The notes below the pieces were generated by a model that saw only the letters and a list, made by a program, of their open reading frames with translations, was not told where the DNA came from and searched no databases. A program made the translations under genes and the position numbers. Of a stretch of DNA of 64,000 nucleotides, positions 1 to 10,892 are shown piece by piece; position 1 is the stretch's first letter, and every line of letters begins with the position of its first letter. The DNA is from Verrucomicrobiales bacterium (GTDB taxonomy: Bacteria; Verrucomicrobiota; Verrucomicrobiia; Limisphaerales; J093): NCBI GenBank assembly GCA_015075445.1, contig JABTUJ010000036.1, positions 1-64,000 of the forward strand, in the 5' to 3' direction.

Positions 1-117
1 AGGCGCTTCGCGACTTCTGACGCGGTGGGCGAGCGCGGGGCGTTTGGAGTGCGCCGACTTCCAGCGGCGCTTTTCGTCCAGGCGCTTTGCGACTTCTGAC
101 GCGGTGGGCGAGCGCGG
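1..117. repeat. 38-bp direct repeat pair beyond the clpB 3' end
   Basis: Positions 1-38 and 80-117 are the same 38-bp sequence with one mismatch (C or T at the ninth base). They are separated by about 40 bp containing an imperfect GCGCC/GGCGC stem. The second copy abuts the clpB stop codon at 118-120. This looks like a dispersed intergenic repeat, possibly with a terminator role for the leftward clpB transcript. No gene is visible here. Confidence 0.7.
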
Positions 118-2722
<2,605 letters not shown>

Positions 2723-2860
2723 GGTCCGAGGGGGAGGCGCTTGCGGAACGGCAAGGTCCGAAGACTTCGTGGCTCAGCCGCCCGGGGTCGCATCCCACCC
2801 CCATCTGATAGCGCCGGCGGCGCGGACGTCAAGGGGAGGGCCGGCCGCGGGTTGGTTTGT

Positions 2861-2911
2861 CCGTCACGCAACTGTCACATGGCCGTCAAGGATCCGTAAC
2901 TTGGACGTCAC
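2861..2911 (+). promoter_or_regulatory. Pho-box-like array, five 7-mers at 11-bp spacing
   Basis: Five heptamers recur exactly every 11 bp: CCGTCAC at 2861, CTGTCAC at 2872, CCGTCAA at 2883, CCGTAAC at 2894 and ACGTCAC at 2905, each separated by 4 bp. The classical PhoB site is two CTGTCAT-type heptamers with a 4-bp spacer, so the periodicity and consensus both fit. The array ends 65 bp before the ATG of a porin gene that is followed by a phosphate-binding protein gene, which is the expected target of PhoB/PhoR-type control. The regulator itself is not in the window. Confidence 0.7.
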
Positions 2912-2976
2912 ACGCTCCGCCCGTTCGGCTGGGGGGCGGCCGCCGACGCGCCCGCCCGGCCACACATCTTGCGACC

Positions 2977-4404
2977 ATGAACCGACATCGCGCTGTTCGA
3001 CTGCTCCTGGGTACCAGCACCGCCGTCGCGGGCTTCCTGGGTCTACCCGCCGTCCACGCCCAATCCACGGATGCCCTCCTGGACAAGCTCGTGGAGAAGG
3101 GGATTCTCACCGTCAAAGAAGCCAACGAGCTCCGGGAGGAATCCGACAACGACTTCAACAAGGCGTATGCGGCGAAGAGCGGCATGCCCGACTGGGTGAC
3201 GGCCCTGAAGATCAACGGCGATTTCCGCGGCCGGTTCGAGGGCTTCTATGCCGACAACCCCGACTTTGTGGATCGGAACCGCTGGCGTTATCGGCTCCGC
3301 CTGGGGGTCACGGCGAACCTCAAGGACAACTTCGAAATCGGGGTCCGGCTGGCCTCGGGCGATCTCGACAACGCCGCCGGGCAGACCTCCGGCAGCGACC
3401 CGATCTCCAACAACCAGACGCTGCAGAACAACGCCTCGAAGAAGGGCATCTACCTGGACCAGGCGTATGCCCGGTGGACGGCGCTGAACCGCCCCGAGAT
3501 GACGGGCGTGCTCACCCTCGGCAAGATGGAGAACCCGTTTGTGTTCTCGGATCTGCTCTTCGACAGCGACTACACCCCGGAGGGCGCGGCTCAGCAGGTG
3601 ACCTACAACCTCAGCGCCCAACAGGCCCTCAAGCTCAACCTCGGCGAGTTCGTCCTGGACGAGATCGGGGGCAGCAACGCCGATCCCTTCCTGCTCGGGG
3701 GTCAGCTTCGCCTGGAGTCCGCCTGGACCCCGAAGATCGCCACCAGTCTCGGAGCCGCCTTTCTCAGCATCCAGAACGACGAGAGCCTCCCGAGCAGCGC
3801 GGTACCGGACATCAACGCCGGCAACCTGCGGCGCACCCGCTACACCACCAGTGCGGACGGATCGAGGATCTTCGCGGGCCTCCAGGAACCGGTGAACGGC
3901 TACGAGACCTTCGTCGCCGATGCCGCCGTCACCTACACCTTGAACACCTTCCCGTTCTACGCCGGCCCGTTCCCGATCCGGGTGTTCGGCGAGTACCTGC
4001 ACAACACGGCGGCTGCGGATCAGAACCAGGGCTACCAGGTGGGAGTCGCCTTCGGCCGCGCGGGCAAGCGCCGGACCTGGGAACTCAGCTACCGCTACAA
4101 GGTGCTCGAGGGCGACGCCTGGTGGGAGGAACTCACCGATTCGGACTTCGGCGCCTACTATGCCAACGCCCTCCCCGCGACCGTCCCGCCCGGCCAGGCG
4201 GTTCCCCCCGCGGGTCGTGCCCGCAGCAGCGGCTACTGGGCCGGCACCAACGCGCGCGGCCACGTCGTGAAGGCCAGCTATTCGCCCTTCGACCCGCTCA
4301 CCCTGAGCTTCACCTGGTTCGGGGTGGACCTGATCGAGGAATACCTCCCCGGCACCGACAGCCGGATGAACCGGCTTCAGGTGGATGGTCTCCTCAAGTT
4401 CTGA
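2977..4404 (+). CDS. Putative outer-membrane porin, probably phosphate-responsive
   Basis: 475-residue outer-membrane beta-barrel of the putative porin type (Porin_5-like). The ATG at 2977 gives a clear signal peptide (MNRHRAVRLLLGTSTAVAG, cleavage near VHA-QS). A short helical segment with LVEKGILTVKEANELREES follows; this SLH-like or coiled stretch is common at the start of such porins. The remainder has alternating aromatic beta strands (RWRYRLRLGV, WELSYRYKVLEG) and ends in LLKF, a terminal aromatic residue typical of barrel proteins. The gene lies just downstream of a Pho-box-like array and 74 bp before a PstS-like gene, so phosphate or polyphosphate uptake is likely. The substrate is an inference from context only. 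Confidence 0.82.
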   Translation: MNRHRAVRLLLGTSTAVAGFLGLPAVHAQSTDALLDKLVEKGILTVKEANELREESDNDFNKAYAAKSGMPDWVTALKINGDFRGRFEGFYADNPDFVDRNRWRYRLRLGVTANLKDNFEIGVRLASGDLDNAAGQTSGSDPISNNQTLQNNASKKGIYLDQAYARWTALNRPEMTGVLTLGKMENPFVFSDLLFDSDYTPEGAAQQVTYNLSAQQALKLNLGEFVLDEIGGSNADPFLLGGQLRLESAWTPKIATSLGAAFLSIQNDESLPSSAVPDINAGNLRRTRYTTSADGSRIFAGLQEPVNGYETFVADAAVTYTLNTFPFYAGPFPIRVFGEYLHNTAAADQNQGYQVGVAFGRAGKRRTWELSYRYKVLEGDAWWEELTDSDFGAYYANALPATVPPGQAVPPAGRARSSGYWAGTNARGHVVKASYSPFDPLTLSFTWFGVDLIEEYLPGTDSRMNRLQVDGLLKF

Positions 4405-4478
4405 ACCCCGGCCCCGCCATCGCAAACGCCTTTCCCGCCCATGTCCTCAACCTCCTGCCAACTCGTTCCGCGAACCTC

Positions 4479-5324
4479 ATGAGAACCTTCTTTGCTCCCC
4501 TCGCCCTGGCTGCCGCACTCGTTAGCGCCCTCCCGCTGGCCGCCGCCAACGTCACCGTCAAGGGATCGGACACCATGGTCATCCTGGCCCAGAAGTGGGC
4601 CGAGGTGTACATGCAGCAGTCCGCGGCCACCCGGATCCAGGTCACGGGCGGCGGCACCGGCGTCGGCTTCGCCGCCCTGCAGAACAAGACCACCGACCTC
4701 TGCAACGCCTCCCGCAAGATCCGGGCGAAGGAGATCGAGGCGTGCGTGAAGGCCTTCGGCAAGCGCCCCACGGAGTACAAGGTGGCGCTCGATGGCCTCT
4801 CGGTTTACGTCCACGCCAGCAACCCCGTGGAGCAACTCAGCCTCGAGCAGCTCGAGGCCATCTTCACCGGCAAGATCCGGAACTGGAAGCAGGTGGGGGG
4901 CAAGGACGAGGCCATCATCGTCTACAGCCGCGAGAACAGCTCGGGGACGTACGAGTTCTTCAAGGAACATGTTCTCAAGGGTCGCGACGTCACCGCGAGC
5001 GCGCAGACGCTCCAGGGCACGGCCCAGGTGTTGCAGGCGGTCGCCGCCGAACCCAAGGCCATCGGGTACGGCGGGGCCGCCTACGGCGCGGGCGCCAAGC
5101 ACCTGAAGGTCAGCAAGGAGACCGGCGGCGAGGCCATCGAGCCCACCGAAGAAACGGTGGTGGGCGGGACCTACCCCCTCTGGCGCTACCTGTTCATCTA
5201 CGTGAACCCGGCTCTCGACAAGGGCGAGATCGCCGCCTACCTGAACTGGATTCGCAGTGACGCCGGCCAAGCCGTCGTCAAGGACGTCGGCTATTACCCG
5301 TTGCCGCGGCCGTTGCGCCAATAG
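4479..5324 (+). CDS. pstS: Phosphate-binding periplasmic protein, PstS family
   Basis: 281-residue periplasmic solute-binding protein. The ATG at 4479 encodes a signal peptide (MRTFFAPLALAAALVSA, cleaved near LAAA-NV). Mature residues start with VKGSDTMVILAQKWAE and then GGGTGVGFAAL, the phosphate-contacting pattern of the PstS family; SRENSSGTYEFF is the second ligand loop. It probably shares the upstream Pho-type promoter with the porin. No pstCAB transport genes follow, so the ABC partner must be elsewhere. Length is normal for the short PstS-like subfamily. The family is clear; the exact substrate is inferred. Confidence 0.87.
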   Translation: MRTFFAPLALAAALVSALPLAAANVTVKGSDTMVILAQKWAEVYMQQSAATRIQVTGGGTGVGFAALQNKTTDLCNASRKIRAKEIEACVKAFGKRPTEYKVALDGLSVYVHASNPVEQLSLEQLEAIFTGKIRNWKQVGGKDEAIIVYSRENSSGTYEFFKEHVLKGRDVTASAQTLQGTAQVLQAVAAEPKAIGYGGAAYGAGAKHLKVSKETGGEAIEPTEETVVGGTYPLWRYLFIYVNPALDKGEIAAYLNWIRSDAGQAVVKDVGYYPLPRPLRQ

Positions 5325-5488
5325 CCAGCGGGTCTCCCGTCGAGGGGTGCCAAACCGCTCGAGCGCCGGGGGGAGGGGCCGGGGAGCGAATACCCTGCCG
5401 GGCACCTGTAGCCGCGTGCCCTCACGCAGCGGGCCAGAACCCGCTTGGCTACCCGTGTGCCGCGCCCCATCCTGCCGTCCGGTTTGGC

Positions 5489-6514
5489 ATGGACACGGCC
5501 CTGGACATTGAACAGCCCGACGCGCTCCGTCGTTACCTGCAGGAAACGGGCCGCGTACCCGCCACCGCGCGGGTGCGGTGCACGCCGTTGGCCGGCGGCG
5601 TCTCCAACCGCACGGTGCGCGTCGCGTGGGACGGAGGCCCTGCCTGGGTCATCAAACAGGCCCTGCCCCGTCTGCGCGTGAAGGACGATTGGTTCGCCGA
5701 CCCGCGCCGGGTCCACCGCGAAGCGCTCGGGTTGCGTTGGCTGGGCCGGCTCGCGCCGCCAGGGCACTTGCCGGGCTTCGTTTTCGAGGACGAAACGCAC
5801 CATCTCCTGGCCATGGAGGCCGTGCCCGAACCGCATGAGAACTGGAAGTCCCGTCTCCTGACCGGTCGCTTGGATGCCGCGCACGTGCGCCAGTTCGCTG
5901 CACTCCTCGCCACCCTCCACCGCCGCAGCCACGAACAGGCCGCCGCGACCGCCGCCGCCTTCGAGGACCGGTCGTTCTTCGAGACGCTCCGGCTCGAACC
6001 GTACTACCGGTTCGCAGCCCACCGCCAGCCGGCCGCTGCCCCGGTCCTCGAAGACCTAATGGCTGAGACGCTGGCGACCCGACTCACCGTCGTGCACGGC
6101 GATTACAGCCCGAAGAACATCCTCGTCTACCAGGAACGGCTGATCCTCCTGGATCACGAGGTCATCCACTTCGGCGACCCTGCGTTTGACCTCGGGTTTG
6201 CCCTCACCCATCTCCTGAGCAAGGCCCACCATCTCGCGGCGCACCGGGCGGCGTTCCTCGCCGCGGCTTCGGACTTCTGGCGCACCTACGGCGCGACCGT
6301 GGGGCCCGAGTTGCTCACGCCCGCCCTCGAAGCGCGCGCCGTTCGCCACGTCCTCGGCTGCCTGCTGGCACGCGTCGATGGCCGGTCCCCCCTTGAGTAC
6401 CTGACCGAACCGGAGCGTGCCCGGCAACGCGCGGTGGTCATCGGCTGCCTCGCGTCGCCGCCCGCCCGCATCGCCGAGCTGGTGACCGAGTTTGGCCAAC
6501 GGCTCGAAGCGTGA
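5489..6514 (+). CDS. APH-family small-molecule kinase
   Basis: 341-residue aminoglycoside phosphotransferase/choline kinase-like protein. Visible elements: VIKQA near residue 54-58 (ATP-binding Lys), the Brenner motif HGDYSPKN at 203-210, and LLDHE at 220-224 supplying the metal-binding Asp. The family phosphorylates hydroxyls on small metabolites, and most members have nothing to do with antibiotics. The next gene, 42 bp downstream on the same strand, is a divergent enolase homologue, so the two may act in one pathway. The ATG at 5489 is the first start in frame giving a normal length. Substrate unknown. Confidence 0.82.
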   Translation: MDTALDIEQPDALRRYLQETGRVPATARVRCTPLAGGVSNRTVRVAWDGGPAWVIKQALPRLRVKDDWFADPRRVHREALGLRWLGRLAPPGHLPGFVFEDETHHLLAMEAVPEPHENWKSRLLTGRLDAAHVRQFAALLATLHRRSHEQAAATAAAFEDRSFFETLRLEPYYRFAAHRQPAAAPVLEDLMAETLATRLTVVHGDYSPKNILVYQERLILLDHEVIHFGDPAFDLGFALTHLLSKAHHLAAHRAAFLAAASDFWRTYGATVGPELLTPALEARAVRHVLGCLLARVDGRSPLEYLTEPERARQRAVVIGCLASPPARIAELVTEFGQRLEA

Positions 6515-6556
6515 TTCCGCTTCCCGCCCCTCCTACGCCCGCTACCCTCCCGCGCC

Positions 6557-7825
6557 ATGTTCGTGCTCGAACAACTGGACGCCCTCGAGATCCTGGACAG
6601 TCGCGGCCGGCCCACCTTGCAGGCCGCCTGCCGGCTGGCGGGCCAACCCTGGGCCAGGGCCTCGGTCCCCTCCGGCGCCTCCACCGGGTCCGCTGAAGCC
6701 CTCGAACTGCGCGACGGCGATCCCCGGCGCTACGCCGGTCTGGGCTGCCGCCGGGCGGTGGCGAACATTCGCGAGGTCATCCAACCCGCCTTGCGTGGCC
6801 GCACCTTTTCTGATCAGGCCGACCTTGATCGTGCGCTCCGCGAGCTGGATGGCACACCGAACAAGGCGCGCCTCGGAGCCAACGCGGTGCTCGGGGTCTC
6901 GCTGGCCTTTGCCCGCGCCTGCGCCGCGGCGCGCGGCGTGCCGCTCTACCGGCACTTTGCCGACCTCGCCGGCCTCGAGTTGCGCACCCTGCCGCGCCTG
7001 ACGATCAACCTGTTCAGCGGCGGCAAACACGCTGGGGTCCAGGCCCCGATCCAGGACGTGCTGGTGGTACCGGCGTCCGCCCCCACCATCGACGAAGGCC
7101 TGGCCACGACGTTCGCCGTCTACCAGGCCGCCGCCGCCCTGTCGCTCCGCCGGTACGGCCAGCGGTTGCTGCGCGCAGATGAAGGTGGCCTGGCCCCGGC
7201 GTTCCCCGACTCTGAGACCATGCTGCGCGATGCCGTCGAGTCCATCGCGGCTGCCGGCTTCCAGCCCGGCCGCGACGTGGCCCTTGCCCTGGACGTGGCC
7301 TCGAGCCACTTCCATAGGGACGGTCACTATCACCTTGCCCAACCGCCCCTCGAGAGCGGCCGGATGATCGCCGAGCTCGAACGTTGGGTGGATCGCTACC
7401 CGGTGGTCAGCCTCGAGGATGGTCTGGCCGAGGATGACTGGACTCATTGGCCTGAGCTTTGCCGGCGGCTGGGCGCGCGCGCGCTCATCCTCGGCGACGA
7501 TTTCCTCTGTACCAACCCGGACCGGATCCGCCGGGCCATCGCGGCGCAGGCGGCAACCGCCCTGCTGCTGAAGGTGAACCAGATCGGGACCCTCACGGAA
7601 GCGCTCGAGGCGGCGCAGTGCGCTCGTTCCGCCGGCTGGCGGGTGACCATCAGCGCCCGCAGTGGCGAGACGGAGGACGACTGGCTGGCTGATCTGTCGG
7701 TGGGGTGGCAGGGCGACCAGATCAAGATCGGGTCGATCACCCAGTCCGAGCGCCTGGCCAAGTACAACCGGTTGCTCGCGATCGAGGCGGAGACGCGTTT
7801 GCCCATCGTGGCCTGGCCGGGTTGA
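6557..7825 (+). CDS. Divergent enolase-superfamily protein (enolase-like)
   Basis: 422-residue homologue of phosphopyruvate hydratase. It retains the mobile loop SGASTG (39-44), a His in GGKHAG (158), DEGG with the Glu (209), metal ligands D246, E287 and D314/315, the catalytic Lys in LLLKVNQIGTLTE (339), and SGETEDDW. Several positions nearly invariant in true enolases differ: the signature His of SHRSGETED is Ala (SARSG, A367), the Glu of QEF is Asp (QDV, 167), and SSEF is SSHF (251). It is therefore probably a paralogue with altered substrate rather than the glycolytic enzyme. One precedent for such divergence is the enolase-like carboxyphosphonoenolpyruvate synthase; no direct link is shown here. 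It is paired with the upstream APH-type kinase. Confidence 0.8.
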   Translation: MFVLEQLDALEILDSRGRPTLQAACRLAGQPWARASVPSGASTGSAEALELRDGDPRRYAGLGCRRAVANIREVIQPALRGRTFSDQADLDRALRELDGTPNKARLGANAVLGVSLAFARACAAARGVPLYRHFADLAGLELRTLPRLTINLFSGGKHAGVQAPIQDVLVVPASAPTIDEGLATTFAVYQAAAALSLRRYGQRLLRADEGGLAPAFPDSETMLRDAVESIAAAGFQPGRDVALALDVASSHFHRDGHYHLAQPPLESGRMIAELERWVDRYPVVSLEDGLAEDDWTHWPELCRRLGARALILGDDFLCTNPDRIRRAIAAQAATALLLKVNQIGTLTEALEAAQCARSAGWRVTISARSGETEDDWLADLSVGWQGDQIKIGSITQSERLAKYNRLLAIEAETRLPIVAWPG

Positions 7826-7849
7826 CGCGGGGCTTTCGGACTCGCCCCC

Positions 7850-7916
7850 GTAGGCGCCGACGTGAGGAGGCGTCAGGGCCAAACGGAATGGACTTCGCCT
7901 CCTCACGTCGGCGCCT
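7850..7916. repeat. Long-stem palindromic repeat (family P1)
   Basis: A left arm at 7850-7872 (begins GTAGGCGCCGACGTGAGG) and its reverse complement at 7896-7916 enclose a 23-base loop. The same sequence recurs at 44622, 52777 and 56865. Here it lies 25 bp after the enolase-like gene and could act as a transcription terminator or mRNA 3' stabiliser; its dispersal marks it as a REP-like element. Confidence 0.85.
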
Positions 7917-8074
7917 GGAACAGAGGGCAGGCCCGACGTGCTTCGGCGACGTCTTCCCAGTTGCGTCGTCCGGGCCCCCGTCTACACTTGGGTTGCGGTT
8001 GATGGGCTCCCGACCGACGCCGGCAGCAGACGTAGTGTGGGTGGCGGTCGGCGGTCCGGATACCAGGCCGTTGA

Positions 8075-8827
8075 ATGATTGCCATGAGCGCAGGCGCCAC
8101 GGCGGCGGATGCAGCCACGCCGCATTACCAGTTCCATTCGGAGTTGGCCCAGTACTGCTTCCCCGCGGCTTCGCGGGACAGCTATGCCAAGTACGCCTAT
8201 GCCAACTCCATCTTCTTCGCCTTTCTGCTCATCGGGGTGACCGGCATTGCCAAGACGCCCATGATCAGTGAGCGGGCGCTCCCGGAGGTGCAGCAATACA
8301 CCCATGTGGAGCTGCCGCCGCCAGCCGAGACCCCGCCGCCGCCGGAGCCCGAGCAACTGAGCGAGCCCGAGCCCGACGATGCGCCGCCGACGGTGTATTC
8401 GCCGATCGTGGTAGCGGCGATGGACGCGTCGCTCAGCTTCCCGGTCCAGGTGGAGACGACCAACGTGGTGATCGCCAAGATTGCGGCCCTGGCGCCGCCG
8501 CCGCCTGCCTATGTGCCGCCGGATCGTCCTGCGATGGCGGCTGCCCCTCGGCCCGAGCGGTTCCGTCTGGGAGCTAGCGGACCGCGTGGGATCTTCCCCA
8601 AGCCGCCTTTCTATTCCGGGATGGTACGAAGCGGGCAGCGAGCCGAGGGCGTTATCTACATCCGGGTCGGCGCTGACGGCGAAAAGAAGTCGGTCGAGTT
8701 CCACAAGTCGACGGGCATCGCGGAGCTGGATCGCCGGGTGTTGCAGCACATTACTACGCGCTGGCGGTTCGATCCCCCGGGGGAGGAGAAGCTCTGGTTC
8801 CTTGAATATGTCCTGGAGGCCAACTGA
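8075..8827 (+). CDS. tonB: TonB-family energy transducer
   Basis: About 250 residues. A single membrane segment sits near residues 42-62 (YANSIFFAFLLIGVTGIA), followed by a long Pro/Glu-rich periplasm-spanning stretch (PPPAETPPPPEPEQL) and a C-terminal TonB domain (GVIYIRVGADGEKKSVEF, then VLQHITTRWRFDPPGEEK). It transmits proton-motive force from ExbB/ExbD to outer-membrane receptors. The exbB and exbD genes follow on the same strand. Two in-frame ATGs (8075 and 8084) are possible starts. The N-terminus before the membrane helix (about 40 residues) is longer than in classical TonB. Confidence 0.85.
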   Translation: MIAMSAGATAADAATPHYQFHSELAQYCFPAASRDSYAKYAYANSIFFAFLLIGVTGIAKTPMISERALPEVQQYTHVELPPPAETPPPPEPEQLSEPEPDDAPPTVYSPIVVAAMDASLSFPVQVETTNVVIAKIAALAPPPPAYVPPDRPAMAAAPRPERFRLGASGPRGIFPKPPFYSGMVRSGQRAEGVIYIRVGADGEKKSVEFHKSTGIAELDRRVLQHITTRWRFDPPGEEKLWFLEYVLEAN

Positions 8828-8957
8828 GCCGGACAGCGACCAAGTCTGAGATGGACAGGCGAGGGGGCCGCTGGTTACGCTCCCCGGTGGTCGCCGGGGG
8901 GTAAAACCCCGGCACGGTAGCGGCCGGGGAAGGTGACCGAGGCAATCAACGAATCGT

Positions 8958-9620
8958 ATGTTCGGCAATGTCGTGATCGAGTGGTTTGTGGCGGGCGGGC
9001 CCATCATGTGGCCGATCCTGGCGACGGCCCTGGTGGCGGTCTGTGTCGTCGGGGAACGCGCGTTCTGGTGGACGATGCAGTCGGTCCGGCGCGATCCCGA
9101 GACCCTCGAGAAGGTGCTGGCGTCGCTGGAGGGCGGGGATTTTGGGGAGGCTTCCCGGCAATCCAAGAACTCGAACGACCCGGTCCTGCGCATGATCTGG
9201 CACGGACTGAACCACGTGCACTACTCGCTGCAGGGGGCGTTGCAGGTGGCGGCCGGCGTCGAGCTCCGCAAGGCCGGTCGGTTCCTGACGGTGATGGACA
9301 CGCTGGTGACGTTGGCGCCGCTGCTGGGGTTGCTCGGCACCGTCACCGGCATCATGGGCTCGTTCGTGACGCTGGGCGACACGGAGGTGCGGGTGGAGGC
9401 GGTCACCGGCGGCATCGGGGAGGCGCTCATCGCCACCGCCTGCGGTCTGGGCATCGCCATCGTGGCCCTGATCCCCTACAACTACTTCACCAGCAAGGTT
9501 ACCAAGCTCCAGTTCGAGCTCGAGACCGCCGCCACCAACATCGAGGTCATGGTCAACGCCGCCAAGCTCCGCACCGGCATGGATACCATGGAGATGCGGC
9601 GTGAAGCCGCCCAGGTCTGA
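8958..9620 (+). CDS. exbB: MotA/TolQ/ExbB proton channel family protein
   Basis: 220-residue inner-membrane protein with three predicted membrane helices: residues about 8-30 (GGPIMWPILATALVAVCVV), about 115-140 (LVTLAPLLGLLGTVTGIMGSF) and about 155-180 (IATACGLGIAIVALIPYNYF). The LLGTVTGIMGSF region is the ExbB/TolQ signature. It forms the stator-like pentamer that harvests proton-motive force with ExbD for TonB. It lies 130 bp after the TonB gene and 69 bp before exbD, consistent with one operon. Confidence 0.92.
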   Translation: MFGNVVIEWFVAGGPIMWPILATALVAVCVVGERAFWWTMQSVRRDPETLEKVLASLEGGDFGEASRQSKNSNDPVLRMIWHGLNHVHYSLQGALQVAAGVELRKAGRFLTVMDTLVTLAPLLGLLGTVTGIMGSFVTLGDTEVRVEAVTGGIGEALIATACGLGIAIVALIPYNYFTSKVTKLQFELETAATNIEVMVNAAKLRTGMDTMEMRREAAQV

Positions 9621-9689
9621 CGTCCGCCGCGCGTCGTGCCGGTCTTCCTTGCGCCCTGATCCGCCCCTTGCCCCAGCGCCCCCGCCCGC

Positions 9690-10112
9690 ATGAAAATCGG
9701 CTCACCCGTCCCGCACAAGAAGGCGCGCATCGAGATCATTCCGCTGATCGACATCATGTTCTTCCTGCTGGCCTCGTTCATGATGGTCAGCCTGAGCATG
9801 ATCAAGCTGCAGTCGATCAAGGTGGATCTGCCCACGGCCACCGCCCGGGGACGCGAGGTCAAGCCGGACATCTTCAACCTCGCGATCAACAAGCTGGGGG
9901 ACGTGTACGTGGGGGAGGAGCGCAAGACGCTGACCGAGCTCTATTCGATTCTGACCAACAAGGTCCAGGCCAACACCAACCTGCCGGTCTACATCACCGG
10001 CGACAAAGACGCCTCCCACGGGGCCGTGATCAGCGTGCTGGACTGGGTGCGACGCGCCGGCGTCCAGAAAGTCGCCTTCGCCATCTCGCCGGCCGAGGAA
10101 CGCAAGCCGTGA
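9690..10112 (+). CDS. exbD: ExbD/TolR family protein
   Basis: 140 residues. A short cytoplasmic N-terminus (KKARIEI) leads into one membrane helix starting IPLIDIMFFLLASFMM, with the conserved channel Asp in PLIDIMFF. A periplasmic domain follows (DLPTATARG, then VYITGDKDASHGAVISVLDWVRRAGVQKVAFAI split over two strands). It partners with the upstream ExbB. The ATG at 9690 is preferred because the helix then begins about 15 residues in, as usual for the family. Confidence 0.92.
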   Translation: MKIGSPVPHKKARIEIIPLIDIMFFLLASFMMVSLSMIKLQSIKVDLPTATARGREVKPDIFNLAINKLGDVYVGEERKTLTELYSILTNKVQANTNLPVYITGDKDASHGAVISVLDWVRRAGVQKVAFAISPAEERKP

Positions 10113-10166
10113 GGTTGTTTCGCTCCGGCGGCGCTGGATTTCTGCGCGCCGCGGGGGCGAGAGAAT

Positions 10167-10736
10167 CTAGCGCCGCGCGCCGCCGCGTTGCTGGGCGGCT
10201 TCGTTGGCGGCTTTGACGTCGTCGACGAGCTTGTTGTACTCGCCGACGGCTTTGTTGTACTCGTCCGCCAGCTTCTTGTACTCCCCGGCGAGCTTGCTGT
10301 AATCCTCGACGCGCTGCTCGCGTTCGGCCACGAGCTGTTTGATGGCCTCGTCGCGATTGATCACGGCTTCGTTGAGCTGCTTGATGTTGGAGTTGGCCTC
10401 TTCGAGGGCGGCGCTGTACTGCTCGACGAGGGTGGCCTTCTGGTCGCGCTCCTCCTCGGCCTTGGTCAACAGGACCTGCAGCTCCTTGATGCGGACGGCG
10501 TTGGTCTTGAGGGTGGCTTCCTGCAGCGTGCGCACCCCCTCGAGGCGCTGAACCTCGTCCTGCAGGCTGCGCAGGGTCACCTCGAGGTTTTGGATGACGA
10601 CCTTGTTCGTGTAGACGTCGTGGGTGAGCTTGGCCTTTTCGAGGGTCAACTTGCTCTCGCGCTTCCATTGCACCAGGCACAGGGCACAGAGCGCGAGCGA
10701 CAGCAACACCGACGCATTCAGGATCAGCTTGTTCAT
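10167..10736 (-). CDS. Coiled-coil protein with N-terminal membrane anchor
   Basis: 189 residues. Residues 4-22 (LILNASVLLSLALCALCLV) form a signal anchor; nearly all the rest is heptad-rich coiled coil with few prolines or glycines, including a repeated pattern KLAGEYKKLADEYNKAVGEYNKLVDD near the C-terminus (three pseudo-repeats of about 11 residues). It is convergent with exbD (54-bp gap) and separate from it. It is not assigned to a known family. An extracytoplasmic structural or tethering role is plausible but unproven. Confidence 0.7.
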   Translation of the reverse strand: MNKLILNASVLLSLALCALCLVQWKRESKLTLEKAKLTHDVYTNKVVIQNLEVTLRSLQDEVQRLEGVRTLQEATLKTNAVRIKELQVLLTKAEEERDQKATLVEQYSAALEEANSNIKQLNEAVINRDEAIKQLVAEREQRVEDYSKLAGEYKKLADEYNKAVGEYNKLVDDVKAANEAAQQRGGARR

Positions 10737-10764
10737 GCAGTGCCGGCAGCGGAGGGGAAAGTGG

Positions 10765-10840
10765 TCGGGGCGGTGAGATTCGAACTCACGACCTCTTGTA
10801 CCCGAAACAAGCGCGCTAGCCAGGCTACGCTACGCCCCGA
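10765..10840 (-). tRNA. tRNA-Pro (anticodon CGG)
   Basis: 76-nt cloverleaf on the minus strand. The acceptor stem TCGGGGC (10840-10834) pairs fully with GCCCCGA (10771-10765). The anticodon stem CTTGT/ACAAG encloses the loop TTCGGGT, giving anticodon CGG (codon CCG). The T arm carries the GTTCGAATC consensus. The 3' CCA is not encoded. It lies between the coiled-coil gene and the kinase gene, all on the minus strand. Confidence 0.97.
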
Positions 10841-10892
10841 TCTTTCGCGGGGCAGACAGTGCCGTGGGGCGGCCGCGAATGCAATGAGGATT

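Noticed and set aside
7850..7916. CRISPR array, because several copies of a 23-bp repeat exist
   Set aside because: Copies are far apart, occur as inverted pairs, and have no regular spacers or cas genes.
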